This document shows, piece after piece, positions 1 through 6,630 of a stretch of 11,982 bases of DNA. The stretch comes from JAVBUZ01 sp031554725 (lineage in GTDB: Bacteria; Bacillota; Clostridia; Lachnospirales; Lachnospiraceae), in assembly GCA_031554725.1 (NCBI GenBank), contig JAVBUZ010000245.1, positions 1 to 11,982 of the forward strand, given 5' to 3'. Under the pieces are notes generated by a model. It was not told the DNA's origin. It saw only the letters and a program-made list of their open reading frames with translations, and ran no database searches. A program made the translations under genes and the position numbers. Position 1 is the first letter of the stretch. Each line of letters begins with the position of its first letter.

Positions 1-250
1 AGAGGTATATAATCCGGGCAGTTTAGAAGCAATGGTCGCTCATGTAAAGCATATGGTAAATATTGGTGGCATCGAGGTGGTTGGACTTGGAAGTGACTTT
101 GATGGTATCGACACAAATGAAGCGCTGCCAGCAGCAGACCAAATGGATAAATTATATCATGCATTAGGTAAAGAAGGTTTTTCGGGGAATCAAATAGAAA
201 ATATTTTTTCTAAAAATGTCTTGAGATTATATAAAGATATTTTAAAGTAG
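1..250 (+). CDS. Membrane dipeptidase (peptidase family M19), C-terminal fragment
   Basis: This is the 3' end of a gene that begins left of the window. The reading frame is open from base 2 and gives about 82 residues before a TAG stop. The motif GLGSDFDGI is the hallmark near the C-terminus of renal-dipeptidase-like M19 enzymes, where the Asp of the SDFDG segment contacts the dipeptide substrate. The following NIFSKNVLRLYKDIL tail is the usual family ending (an 'xxGxNxLR'-like helix). M19 enzymes are zinc hydrolases that cleave dipeptides; the metal-binding His and Glu residues lie further upstream and are not visible here. Family assignment is firm from the motif. The exact substrate and whether the protein is secreted cannot be judged from this fragment. 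The next gene has its own promoter, so this one probably ends its transcription unit here. Confidence 0.88.
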   Translation, partial: EVYNPGSLEAMVAHVKHMVNIGGIEVVGLGSDFDGIDTNEALPAADQMDKLYHALGKEGFSGNQIENIFSKNVLRLYKDILK

Positions 251-269
251 CAAGAGAAAAGAAAAGTTC

Positions 270-298
270 TTGACAAAACTTTTTTTGGTTCCTATAAT
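270..298 (+). promoter_or_regulatory. SigA-type promoter of the tyrS T-box leader
   Basis: A perfect -35 box TTGACA (270-275) and a perfect -10 box TATAAT (293-298) are separated by 17 bp. Transcription would start near base 305, just upstream of the T-box leader. Such a consensus promoter fits T-box genes, where transcription starts constitutively and control happens by termination in the leader. Confidence 0.88.
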
Positions 299-319
299 AG
301 GGTTAATTTAATAATTGAA

Positions 320-590
320 CCAAAAGCAATGATAGGAACAAGTAAGATAAAGTAATGCATACAGAAAGTAGCCGGTTGATGAGAGGCACATGAGTAACTT
401 TATACGAATACATCTTTGAGCTTCGCACCGAATCGAAAGTAGTAGGCTGCGACGGATCCCGCACACGTTATAGTGCTAGAGTATCGCAATAGCCGTACTC
501 GAAGAGGTAAGCAGCGTGAGCTGTTTATAAACAATAGGTGGTAACACGAGATGACACTCTCGTCCTTTTGATAAGGACGGGAGTTTTTTT
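320..590 (+). promoter_or_regulatory. Tyrosine T-box riboswitch (leader of tyrS)
   Basis: The leader RNA senses uncharged tRNA-Tyr and then lets transcription run into tyrS. Stem I is closed by AAGAT (344-348) pairing with ATCTT (412-416). Next to the closing helix are AAAGTA (349-354) on the 5' side and GAATAC on the 3' side, which puts the specifier codon at TAC (409-411), a tyrosine codon followed by a purine. A further helix pairs AAAGT (365-369) with ACTTT (397-401). A hairpin with a GTGA loop (509-526) fits stem III. The T-box bulge TGGTAAC (539-545) sits between antiterminator helices AGG/CCT (536-538 with 564-566) and ACGAG/CTCGT (546-550 with 559-563). TGGT can pair with the ACCA end of tRNA-Tyr. 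The specifier and the downstream synthetase agree, which supports the assignment strongly. The bulge differs from the usual TGGNACC in one base. Confidence 0.93.
556..590 (+). terminator. T-box regulated intrinsic terminator upstream of tyrS
   Basis: ACTCTCGTCCTT (556-567) pairs with AAGGACGGGAGT (573-584), with one G-U wobble, around a 5-nt loop, and runs into seven T (584-590). The 5' arm contains the bases needed by the antiterminator (559-566), so the two structures exclude each other. This is the off state of the riboswitch when tRNA-Tyr is charged. Confidence 0.92.
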
Positions 591-641
591 ATTGCATTGG
601 AAATTATTGAACTATAAAACTTTAAAGGAAAGGCTGTTAAT

Positions 642-1871
642 ATGAATCAGGAAGAATTAAAAAAAGAAGTTAGTAGACAGATGGGAATTATTTTAAAAGG
701 GGCGGCAGAGGTGGTCAGCCCTGAAGAGCTAGAAAGCAAGTTGATTCGTTCTATTGAAACGAAGAAACCCCTAACAGTAAAATTGGGTTTGGATCCTAGT
801 GCACCAGATATTCATCTCGGTCATGCAGTGGTTCTTCGTAAGCTAAAGCAAATGCAGGATTTGGGGCACAATATAGTAATTATCATTGGGGACTTTACAG
901 GGAAAATAGGAGATCCAACAGGAAAGTCAAAAGGAAGAAATGCCATGACGAATGCACAGGTGCTTGTCAATGCCTTAACCTATCAAGAGCAGATCTTTAA
1001 GGTGCTTGATAAAGAAAAAACGCAGGTGCGCTACAATGGAGAATGGTTAGAGCTAGTGACCTTTGAAGAGGTACTAAAGCTAGCTATGACAACTACAGTA
1101 GCAAGAATGATGGAGAGAGATGATTTCAAAAAGCGTTTTACCAACAATGTGCCAATAGGCATTCATGAATTTTTCTACCCTTTAATGCAAGCATACGATT
1201 CCATTCAAATTGAGGCAGATATTGAGCTAGGCGGAACGGATCAAACCTTCAATGTGTTAATGGGAAGAACACTTCAAAAGAATATGGGAATGGAGCAGCA
1301 AATTGCTATTTTTATGCCAATATTAGAAGGACTTGACGGGGTAGAAAAAATGAGCAAGAGTTTAGGAAACTATATAGGGGTTAGCGAGGATGCTTCTGTT
1401 ATGTTTAAAAAGGTAATGGAGGTTCCAGATGAATTACTTGTACGTTACTTTGAACTCACAACAGATGAATTACCAGAAAGAATAGAAGAAATAAAAAGGC
1501 AGTTAGGTGAAGGAAAAAATCCTAGAGATATTAAGCTAGAATTAGCCGAAATTATTACGAGACTTTACCATGGAATAGAAGAAATGGAAGAAGCTAAAAA
1601 GTTCTATCATGAGGCGTTTAGCAAAAAAGGAATTCCAGAAAACATTCCAAGCTTATGTATAGATGCTAAGAGTGAATGCTTGCAGGATATTCTACAAAAT
1701 ATCACTGCTGCAGGACAAATATCCAGCAGCAGTGAAATAAGGCGCCTAGTCAGCCAAGGTGGCGTTCAATTAAATGGAGAAAGAATTACAGACTTAAAAA
1801 CCCCAATTAAGGATCAGGATGTTCTTAAGCTTGGGAAGAAGACGTTTTTAAAGCTTCAAAAAAAACTTTAA
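642..1871 (+). CDS. tyrS: Tyrosyl-tRNA synthetase (type 2, TyrZ-like)
   Basis: The 409-aa cytoplasmic enzyme attaches tyrosine to tRNA-Tyr in an ATP-dependent reaction. The Rossmann-fold class I signature HLGH is at residues 58-61, in the context GLDPSAPDIHLGH, and the second signature KMSKS is at 236-240. The GGTDQTFN segment of the tyrosine pocket is also present. A KMSKS rather than KFGKT motif, together with the length of about 410 aa, places it in the type 2 group (Bacillus subtilis TyrZ) rather than the TyrS type 1 group. The C-terminus (about 345-405, with EIRRLVSQGGVQLNG) is an S4 RNA-binding domain. The ATG is preceded by AAAGGAAAGG (624-633), a suitable ribosome binding site. Expression is controlled by the T-box leader directly upstream. 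Its last 47 bp overlap the end of the convergent HAD gene. Confidence 0.97.
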   Translation: MNQEELKKEVSRQMGIILKGAAEVVSPEELESKLIRSIETKKPLTVKLGLDPSAPDIHLGHAVVLRKLKQMQDLGHNIVIIIGDFTGKIGDPTGKSKGRNAMTNAQVLVNALTYQEQIFKVLDKEKTQVRYNGEWLELVTFEEVLKLAMTTTVARMMERDDFKKRFTNNVPIGIHEFFYPLMQAYDSIQIEADIELGGTDQTFNVLMGRTLQKNMGMEQQIAIFMPILEGLDGVEKMSKSLGNYIGVSEDASVMFKKVMEVPDELLVRYFELTTDELPERIEEIKRQLGEGKNPRDIKLELAEIITRLYHGIEEMEEAKKFYHEAFSKKGIPENIPSLCIDAKSECLQDILQNITAAGQISSSSEIRRLVSQGGVQLNGERITDLKTPIKDQDVLKLGKKTFLKLQKKL

Positions 1872-2634
1872 TGTTCTCAAAAGAATATGTAGGTGCATAC
1901 TCGGAAGTGGCTACCTCGCTTGGGGTAGCTTCTCCAGTATATACCACGCATGTTTCAACACCAGCATTTATACCACAAGCGATGTCTGTATATAAGCGAT
2001 CACCAATAACAATAGTTTCGTCTTTGGTAAAGCCGGAGAGCTTAAGACAAAGCTCAGCAACTTCTTTTGAAGGCTTGCCAAGATACGTGGGATATTTTTT
2101 AGTGGCAGAAGCAATCATATCACAGATAGCCCCGCAATCGGGTATAAATCCAAAATCTACAGGACAACATAAATCTGGATTGGTTGCATAGTAGGGAACG
2201 TCAAGGGTATATAAGACTTCACAAATGTTTTCAAGTTTCTTATAATTTAGTTCGTTGTCATAAGCCACGACAACGCAAGCAATATCCGGGTCTACCTGAT
2301 CGGTAATATTTAAACCATTTTTTCTAAGCTCAGCAAGAAAAGATGCGGTTCCAAGGACAAAAACTTTCTTATCTCTAAAATTCTGTTTTAAAAATTCAAT
2401 GGTCATATAACCAGAGGTTATAAACAAATCACTGGTGGTATCTAGATGAAAATAATCTTTAAATTTCTTGACATAATCCTCACCACTTTTTGTAGAATTA
2501 TTGGTAATATAATAGGATTTGCCACCTATGCTTTTGATATAAGAAATCAAATCATGACTTCCCTCGTACAGTTCATTGCCGACGGCAATGGTTCCATCTA
2601 TATCAAATAAAAATAGCTTTTTTTGAGATAACAT
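1825..2634 (-). CDS. HAD-superfamily hydrolase, NagD/subfamily IIA type phosphatase
   Basis: The 269-aa protein is a probable soluble phosphatase of the haloacid dehalogenase superfamily. Motif I is DIDGT (D11 nucleophile, D13), motif II is ITNNST (residues 43-48), the motif III lysine is K187 in LGKPSKE, and motif IV is GDRLYTD (D212, D217). The cap between motifs II and III has the C2A layout and contains YATNPDLCCP and FIPDCGAI, typical of the NagD/AraL/PNPase family. Length is normal. Substrates in this family include sugar phosphates and nucleotide monophosphates and cannot be told from sequence. The start is supported by AGAAGAGG a few bases upstream on the minus strand. The gene follows the XRE gene on the same strand after 93 bp, and its 3' end lies within the convergent tyrS. 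The cysteine count (CC, plus several others) is rather high, which fits an anaerobe. Confidence 0.93.
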   Translation of the reverse strand: MLSQKKLFLFDIDGTIAVGNELYEGSHDLISYIKSIGGKSYYITNNSTKSGEDYVKKFKDYFHLDTTSDLFITSGYMTIEFLKQNFRDKKVFVLGTASFLAELRKNGLNITDQVDPDIACVVVAYDNELNYKKLENICEVLYTLDVPYYATNPDLCCPVDFGFIPDCGAICDMIASATKKYPTYLGKPSKEVAELCLKLSGFTKDETIVIGDRLYTDIACGINAGVETCVVYTGEATPSEVATSEYAPTYSFENIKVFFEALKTSSSQA

Positions 2635-2675
2635 AACATGCCTCTTCTCTTACAATTAATCTTTTTTCTAATAGT

Positions 2676-2684
2676 AGTATAGCA
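2676..2684 (-). promoter_or_regulatory. Possible extended -10 promoter of the HAD gene
   Basis: On the minus strand the 93-bp gap between the XRE and HAD genes contains TGCTATACT, an extended -10 element (TGN plus a five-of-six match to TATAAT). No good -35 box lies 17 bp upstream. It would start transcription about 35 bp before the HAD start codon. The HAD gene could equally be read from the XRE promoter, since no terminator is visible between them. Confidence 0.4.
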
Positions 2685-2727
2685 TTAGATTTTCACAAAA
2701 GCCATAAAAAGGTGATGATAGGCCTCG

Positions 2728-3063
2728 TTATATCTGCTTGTACTCAATTATGTTTGCCAATAAATTAAATATCAGCTCCTGTTCTTTTGCGGATTGGGTG
2801 GTTATTAGTGAATAGCACTTATTTGCATAAGATTCTTTGCCATCACCAAGAACGATTTTTTCGAACAGTTCATCTAGAGGATAATTTAGTGCAACACAAA
2901 CCTTATAAATACTTTCTAGAGTGGCATTCTTTTCACCACGTTCTAATTGTCCAATATATGTTGGATGCAGTCCCGCTTTTTCAGAAGTCGTTTCTTGACT
3001 ATACCCTAGTGATAGTCGTCTTTGGCGTAAGCGCTCACCTATTATTTTTGCAATTGTATTCAT
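2728..3063 (-). CDS. XRE-family helix-turn-helix transcriptional regulator
   Basis: The 111-aa protein has a Cro/C1-type DNA-binding domain over residues about 6-65 (IGERLRQRRLSLGYSQ, then AGLHPTYIGQLERGEKNAT as the recognition-helix region). The C-terminal 40 residues (about 70-111) are helical with no recognisable ligand domain and may serve for dimerisation. A textbook ribosome binding site AAGGAGG lies 8 nt before the ATG. It is transcribed away from the 53-aa small gene. The region between them has repeated ATACT/AGTAT pentamers, so a self-regulating repressor that also controls the small gene is a reasonable guess. The minus strand has TTGTCA (3104-3109) and TATCTC (3082-3087) with 16 bp between them as a weak promoter overlapping one palindrome. 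The family is sure; target genes and signal are unknown. Confidence 0.93.
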   Translation of the reverse strand: MNTIAKIIGERLRQRRLSLGYSQETTSEKAGLHPTYIGQLERGEKNATLESIYKVCVALNYPLDELFEKIVLGDGKESYANKCYSLITTQSAKEQELIFNLLANIIEYKQI

Positions 3064-3084
3064 AAATAATGCCTCCTTAAAGAG

Positions 3085-3150
3085 ATACTACAAGTATTAT
3101 TTTTGACAATGAACAGACTATTGATACTTATTTGAATTGGTAGTATACTA
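3085..3150. promoter_or_regulatory. Candidate operator region between XRE gene and small gene
   Basis: The pentamer ATACT or its complement AGTAT occurs at 3085-3089, 3093-3097, 3124-3128, 3142-3146 and 3145-3149. The first two form the palindrome ATACT-ACA-AGTAT (3085-3097). The last two form TAGTATACTA (3141-3150), which covers the -10 box of the rightward promoter. Short paired palindromes in a divergent region next to an XRE gene are typical operator layout. That the XRE protein binds them is an inference. Confidence 0.5.
3121..3149 (+). promoter_or_regulatory. SigA-type promoter of the 53-aa small gene
   Basis: TTGATA (3121-3126) and TATACT (3144-3149), each five of six to consensus, are spaced by 17 bp. 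The start would be near 3156, giving an untranslated leader of almost 100 nt. The -10 box lies inside the palindrome TAGTATACTA, so a bound repressor would block it. A second TTGACA at 3103-3108 has no matching -10 box. Confidence 0.65.
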
Positions 3151-3253
3151 TAGATATTATTTTTTGGATGAAAATATCCATAGTGTGTAAAAGTAAAAAT
3201 ATATATTACTAGGACGTGTGTTCTTAGAACGAAAGTAAGGAGGATGTAAAGAA

Positions 3254-3415
3254 GTGTTTAATTTAAACACTAAACAGGATAATGAAAAAAAAGATTTGAA
3301 AAATGAAGAGGCGCAAAAGTATATCGAGCCAAATAGCATGAAAGAAGCCGATGAAATACTAAACTCGGTGGTGACTCATGCAATATCAATTGTGGATATG
3401 CTTAAAAAGAATTAA
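3254..3415 (+). CDS. Small protein of unknown function, 53 aa, GTG start
   Basis: This short gene starts with GTG and has 53 codons ending at TAA. The ribosome binding site AAGGAGG (3237-3243) lies 10 nt before the GTG. The only in-frame ATG (3338) is at residue 29 and has no good ribosome binding site. The N-terminal half is very hydrophilic and charged (NTKQDNEKKDLKNEEAQKY). The C-terminal part (EADEILNSVVTHAISIVDML) could form an amphipathic helix and ends in KKN. There is no signal peptide, no membrane segment and no cysteine. It has its own promoter upstream and a strong terminator 24 nt after the stop, so it is a single-gene transcript divergent from the XRE regulator. I do not recognise the family. 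The case for it being real rests on the ribosome binding site, promoter, terminator and uninterrupted frame. Function is unknown. Confidence 0.68.
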   Translation: MFNLNTKQDNEKKDLKNEEAQKYIEPNSMKEADEILNSVVTHAISIVDMLKKN

Positions 3416-3438
3416 AAAAGGAATAATTGAAGTGTAGT

Positions 3439-3477
3439 AAAGAAAACATACCACTTATGAGAGGGTGTGTTTTCTTT
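3439..3477 (+). terminator. Intrinsic terminator after the small gene
   Basis: AAAGAAAACATACC (3439-3452) pairs with GGTGTGTTTTCTTT (3464-3477) over 14 bp with one wobble pair, around an 11-nt loop. The T-rich 3' arm supplies the U tract. The A-rich 5' arm means it could also stop transcription from the other side. Confidence 0.85.
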
Positions 3478-3534
3478 ATTTGTATCCATCAACAGTATCA
3501 TTAAAAATTCCAGAGAAAACATGCCATGAAACAC

Positions 3535-3563
3535 TTTACAGAAGATACCTAAACTATTAGAAT
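3535..3563 (+). promoter_or_regulatory. SigA-type promoter of xth
   Basis: TTTACA (3535-3540) and TAGAAT (3558-3563), each five of six to consensus, are 17 bp apart. It lies after the terminator of the small gene and 50 bp before the xth start codon, so xth and the following DUF2752 gene appear to be one unit. Confidence 0.7.
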
Positions 3564-3612
3564 GGTATATGGAATAAAGGCGTAAAAAGCAAGAGGAAAA
3601 GGGCTAAACAAA

Positions 3613-4371
3613 ATGAAGTTAATATCTTGGAATGTAAATGGTATCAGGGCTTGTGTAGATAAAGGTTTTATGGACTTTTTTAAAGTAATAAATGCAGATG
3701 TATTCTGCCTTCAAGAAACAAAGCTTCAAGAAGGACAAATTAATTTAGAACTAGAGGGATATCATCAGTATTGGAATTATGCTGAAAAAAAAGGATATTC
3801 TGGAACGGCTTTGTTTTGTAAGCAGGAACCAGCTTCTGTGACTTATGGAATGGGGATTCCAGAGCATGATACAGAAGGCCGTGTTATTACTGCAGAATTT
3901 GCGGATTTTTATGTAGTAACGGTATATACACCAAACTCTCAAGAGGAATTGAAGAGATTAGAGTACCGAATGAGGTGGGAAAGTGATTTCCTAAGTTATC
4001 TAAAAGGCTTGGAGAAAAAGAAACCAGTTATTTTTTGTGGTGACTTGAATGTAGCCCATCAAGAGATTGACTTAAAGAATCCTAAGACCAATCGTAAAAA
4101 CCCTGGATTTTCAGATGAGGAAAGAAATAAATTTTCGGAGCTGGTGTCAGCAGGCTTTATTGATACCTTCCGCTACTTTTTTCCAGATTTAGAAGGCGCA
4201 TATTCCTGGTGGTCCTACCGTTTTCAAGCAAGAAGCAAGAACACAGGGTGGCGTATTGACTATTTTATAACTTCAAAAAGTTTAAAAGATAGGTTGGTTA
4301 GTGCCAAGATTCATGCGGATATTTTAGGCTCAGACCATTGTCCTGTAGAACTAGAGATTAAGGAAAGCTAA
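3613..4371 (+). CDS. xth: Exodeoxyribonuclease III / AP endonuclease (ExoA-like)
   Basis: The 252-aa enzyme cuts the DNA backbone 5' to abasic sites and degrades duplex DNA from 3' ends in base excision repair; it needs a divalent metal. The endonuclease/exonuclease/phosphatase fold is complete. Visible residues are N7 in SWNVNGIR, E35 in LQETKLQ (metal ligand), Y105 in VYTPNS, D144 and N146 in GDLNVAH, and D241-H242 in GSDHCP. Length equals that of typical Firmicutes ExoA and is slightly shorter than E. coli XthA. The ATG has a purine-rich site (AGAGGAAAAGGG, 3592-3603) upstream. Only one base separates its stop from the start of the next gene, so the two are probably translated together. 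In Bacillus the orthologue is called exoA. Confidence 0.97.
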   Translation: MKLISWNVNGIRACVDKGFMDFFKVINADVFCLQETKLQEGQINLELEGYHQYWNYAEKKGYSGTALFCKQEPASVTYGMGIPEHDTEGRVITAEFADFYVVTVYTPNSQEELKRLEYRMRWESDFLSYLKGLEKKKPVIFCGDLNVAHQEIDLKNPKTNRKNPGFSDEERNKFSELVSAGFIDTFRYFFPDLEGAYSWWSYRFQARSKNTGWRIDYFITSKSLKDRLVSAKIHADILGSDHCPVELEIKES

Positions 4372-4372
4372 C

Positions 4373-4849
4373 GTGAAACAGAAGATAAAGGAATTGCTTG
4401 ATCGTGGAATAAATTATTTATATAAATTGAACGAAAAAGATACAGATACCGTAATTTATACGCTTATGTGCATTGTGACAATACCAGCACTTATTTTGCT
4501 TGGCCTATATTTAGCATTTTCATCCCAAATACTTCCAGTGCAATTTGAGGGGTGTATATTTCAAAGAGCTTTGCATGTATATTGCCCAGGCTGCGGAGGA
4601 ACAAGAGCAGTGCGAGCGCTACTTTCAGGGAGCCTAATTAAGGCATTTTGCTATCATCCAGGTGCGGTTGCAGGAGCAATCTTATATCTTGTTTTTTTTC
4701 TTTCGCAGACGCTTACAAGAGTATCGAGAGGTCATGTAAAGGCCATTCGTTTTCGGGTTGGCTATTTATACGGTGTTATTATTTTAATTATTGGAAACTT
4801 TATTATAAGAAATATTTTACTACTGAGCTTTGGCATAGAGACGCTATAG
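4373..4849 (+). CDS. DUF2752 membrane protein
   Basis: This 158-aa integral membrane protein starts with GTG one base after the stop of xth; AAGGAAAG inside the end of xth serves as its ribosome binding site. The central segment CIFQRALHVYCPGCGGTRA (residues 61-79), followed by RALLSGSLIKAFCYHP, is the DUF2752 signature, with conserved C71, C74 and the GGTR turn. Predicted membrane helices are at about 28-50, 97-115 and 130-152; the Cys motif sits between the first and second. The function of the family is not established. C61, C71 and C74 could bind a metal or take part in thiol chemistry, but this is speculation. Co-translation with xth is an unusual pairing and may only reflect compact gene packing. 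Confidence 0.88.
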   Translation: MKQKIKELLDRGINYLYKLNEKDTDTVIYTLMCIVTIPALILLGLYLAFSSQILPVQFEGCIFQRALHVYCPGCGGTRAVRALLSGSLIKAFCYHPGAVAGAILYLVFFLSQTLTRVSRGHVKAIRFRVGYLYGVIILIIGNFIIRNILLLSFGIETL

Positions 4850-4912
4850 TTTATAAGTATGTAAAATATTTGTGAAATAAGTAAGAAATAATAGAAAAGC
4901 TTATATTTTTGC

Positions 4913-4941
4913 TTGCAAGTTAGTGCGAAATGAGCTACACT
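4913..4941 (+). promoter_or_regulatory. Possible promoter of the GGDEF gene
   Basis: TTGCAA (4913-4918) and TACACT (4936-4941), each four of six to consensus, are spaced by 17 bp in the 127-bp gap before the GGDEF gene. No clear terminator is seen between the DUF2752 gene and this site, so readthrough is also possible. Confidence 0.45.
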
Positions 4942-4985
4942 TTCATTTGGTACTTTAGGACTAGAAAAGAGCATGGGTGAATGTC

Positions 4986-6560
4986 ATGAATTTTGAAGAG
5001 TTAATTGAGCAGTATTGCTTAGTTAGATATAATAAAGACAACAAGACAATAGATATTATAAATCAAATGAAAACGGTTGCGCTGGAATCTGATAATAAGC
5101 GGATGATGGGTCAGTTTTATTTTTATTATGCAGATTGGTTGTTTGATCGGGATTTATTATTAGAATCACATAAAAAGTGTATGGAAGCACTTGAGTATTT
5201 AGTTGTAAGCCCTTATTGTGATGAGATTATATATACCTATAATTTATTAGGTGTAATTAGTGACACTAGAGGCGATAAGCTTCTTGCGGTGGACTACTAT
5301 ATGAATGGAATCAATTATGGTGCCAAGCTAGAAGCATCAGAGGCTATTTCAGTTATATATAATAATGTTGGACTTTTATATCAGGCAATAGGAAATTATG
5401 AGCAAGGGGCGAGCTATTTGCAGAAGGCCTTTGAAAATTTTAAAGCACTAGGAAACCGAAGCGTACGAACTTATGTGGCCTGTATGAATTTGGCAATTCT
5501 AGATGTAAAAAGAGGCAGGCTTGAGGAAGCTAGCTTCTATTTAGAAGAAAGCATAAAATATAATTACGAAGAATTTGGTAATCGATTTGATATAAACAGA
5601 AAGGTTGCATATGCACTTTTTTATGCAGCAAAAGGGCTTGAAAAAGAGGGAGAAGAAGCTTTTGATGAAGTGATTGAGCTAATTGAAGCAGGCCAATTTA
5701 GAGTATCAATATTTGAGCAAATGATTGAACTCTTAACGATTAAGGTAAAAATAGAGGATAGAGAAAAGCTAAGATATGTATTATCTTCTATGGATGATAT
5801 AGCCGGACAATATAACAATACAGACTATGCACTTGCAATTTGTACCTTGTGGTGTAAGTATTTTGAACGTTTTGAAGAAAAAGAACTTTACTATAAAGCA
5901 ACAGAAGAATATTTCCGATTGAGTGAAAAAAAGAGCATTGAGGTCAATAAACTATTAGTTGAAGCAGCAGATGTAAAGATAAATTTAAGCAATTTAGAAA
6001 AGAAACACAGAAGGACAGCTCGTAAAGCGGAAGAATTACAAAAAAAGGTACTCCATGATTCGCTTACAAAGTTGTATAATCGTTCAGCTTTGCCACAGAT
6101 ATTTGAATCACGCTTTGAGTATGCAAAGCATAGCGGTAATAACATAGGTATTGCTATTATTGATGTAGACTATTTTAAACAGTACAATGATACCTATGGT
6201 CACCAAATGGGGGATAAATGTCTAGAGCATATCAGCAAGCTGATGGGAAAATTAAGCGATGAGAATGTTTTATTTATGCGATATGGTGGAGATGAATTTT
6301 TAGCTATGTTCTGTGACATGGAATATGAGCATGTAGAGGGACTATTAAATCTATTAAAAAGTGAAATTGAAAAATTGTATATTCTTCATGCAGGAAGTCC
6401 AGATGATAAAAAGACAGTTACCTTGACGCAAGGAGCATATTATGGCTCACCCAAAGAGGGTGATTCTTTACATGATTATATACAGCTAGCAGATGCGGCG
6501 CTATATATGGGAAAGAAAAAGAGAAATACTATAGTTTTGGATGTGGAGCAAATAAGTTAG
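4986..6560 (+). CDS. TPR-repeat GGDEF protein, probable diguanylate cyclase
   Basis: The protein of 524 aa (527 if the GTG at 4977 is used) would make cyclic di-GMP from two GTP. I prefer ATG 4986 because GGGTGA lies 5 nt before it, while GTG 4977 has only a weak site. The N-terminal about 300 residues are helical tetratricopeptide-like repeats (for example YNNVGLLYQAIGNYEQGASYL), normally used to bind a protein or peptide. A charged coiled-coil linker runs to about residue 350. The GGDEF domain then starts with LHDSLTKLYNR (356-366) and holds the metal-site DVDYFKQYND (393-402), YGH, and an intact GGDEF motif (434-438), so it should be active. The RxxD inhibitory site expected five residues before GGDEF is absent (DENV instead). 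No membrane segment or signal peptide is visible, so it is a cytoplasmic receptor-like enzyme. The input signal is unknown. Confidence 0.93.
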   Translation: MNFEELIEQYCLVRYNKDNKTIDIINQMKTVALESDNKRMMGQFYFYYADWLFDRDLLLESHKKCMEALEYLVVSPYCDEIIYTYNLLGVISDTRGDKLLAVDYYMNGINYGAKLEASEAISVIYNNVGLLYQAIGNYEQGASYLQKAFENFKALGNRSVRTYVACMNLAILDVKRGRLEEASFYLEESIKYNYEEFGNRFDINRKVAYALFYAAKGLEKEGEEAFDEVIELIEAGQFRVSIFEQMIELLTIKVKIEDREKLRYVLSSMDDIAGQYNNTDYALAICTLWCKYFERFEEKELYYKATEEYFRLSEKKSIEVNKLLVEAADVKINLSNLEKKHRRTARKAEELQKKVLHDSLTKLYNRSALPQIFESRFEYAKHSGNNIGIAIIDVDYFKQYNDTYGHQMGDKCLEHISKLMGKLSDENVLFMRYGGDEFLAMFCDMEYEHVEGLLNLLKSEIEKLYILHAGSPDDKKTVTLTQGAYYGSPKEGDSLHDYIQLADAALYMGKKKRNTIVLDVEQIS

Positions 6561-6630
6561 TATACGGAGAAGGGTAAGTGGTAGCAGATTATTATGATAG
6601 TTGGTTTTAACAAATTAGTCTGTTACAGTG

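Noticed and set aside
1871..2191. 106-aa open frame on the plus strand after tyrS
   Set aside because: It is antisense to the HAD gene, whose motifs are all intact, and has no ribosome binding site; it is a shadow frame.
3220..3230. GTTCTTAGAAC as a LexA/DinR box
   Set aside because: The Firmicutes LexA box is GAAC-N4-GTTC; this palindrome has the half-sites in the opposite order with a 3-bp gap. No LexA-like box was seen before the glycosylase-addBA genes either.
3157..3339. 60-aa minus-strand open frame rich in Phe and Ser
   Set aside because: It lies over the promoter, leader and coding part of the 53-aa plus-strand gene, which has a much better ribosome binding site, promoter and terminator.
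4648..4875. 75-aa plus-strand frame within the DUF2752 gene
   Set aside because: Out of frame with the DUF2752 protein, which has clear family motifs; no separate start signal.
4762..4974. 70-aa minus-strand open frame covering the gap before the GGDEF gene
   Set aside because: No ribosome binding site before its ATG; it overlaps the DUF2752 gene and its sequence is low in complexity.
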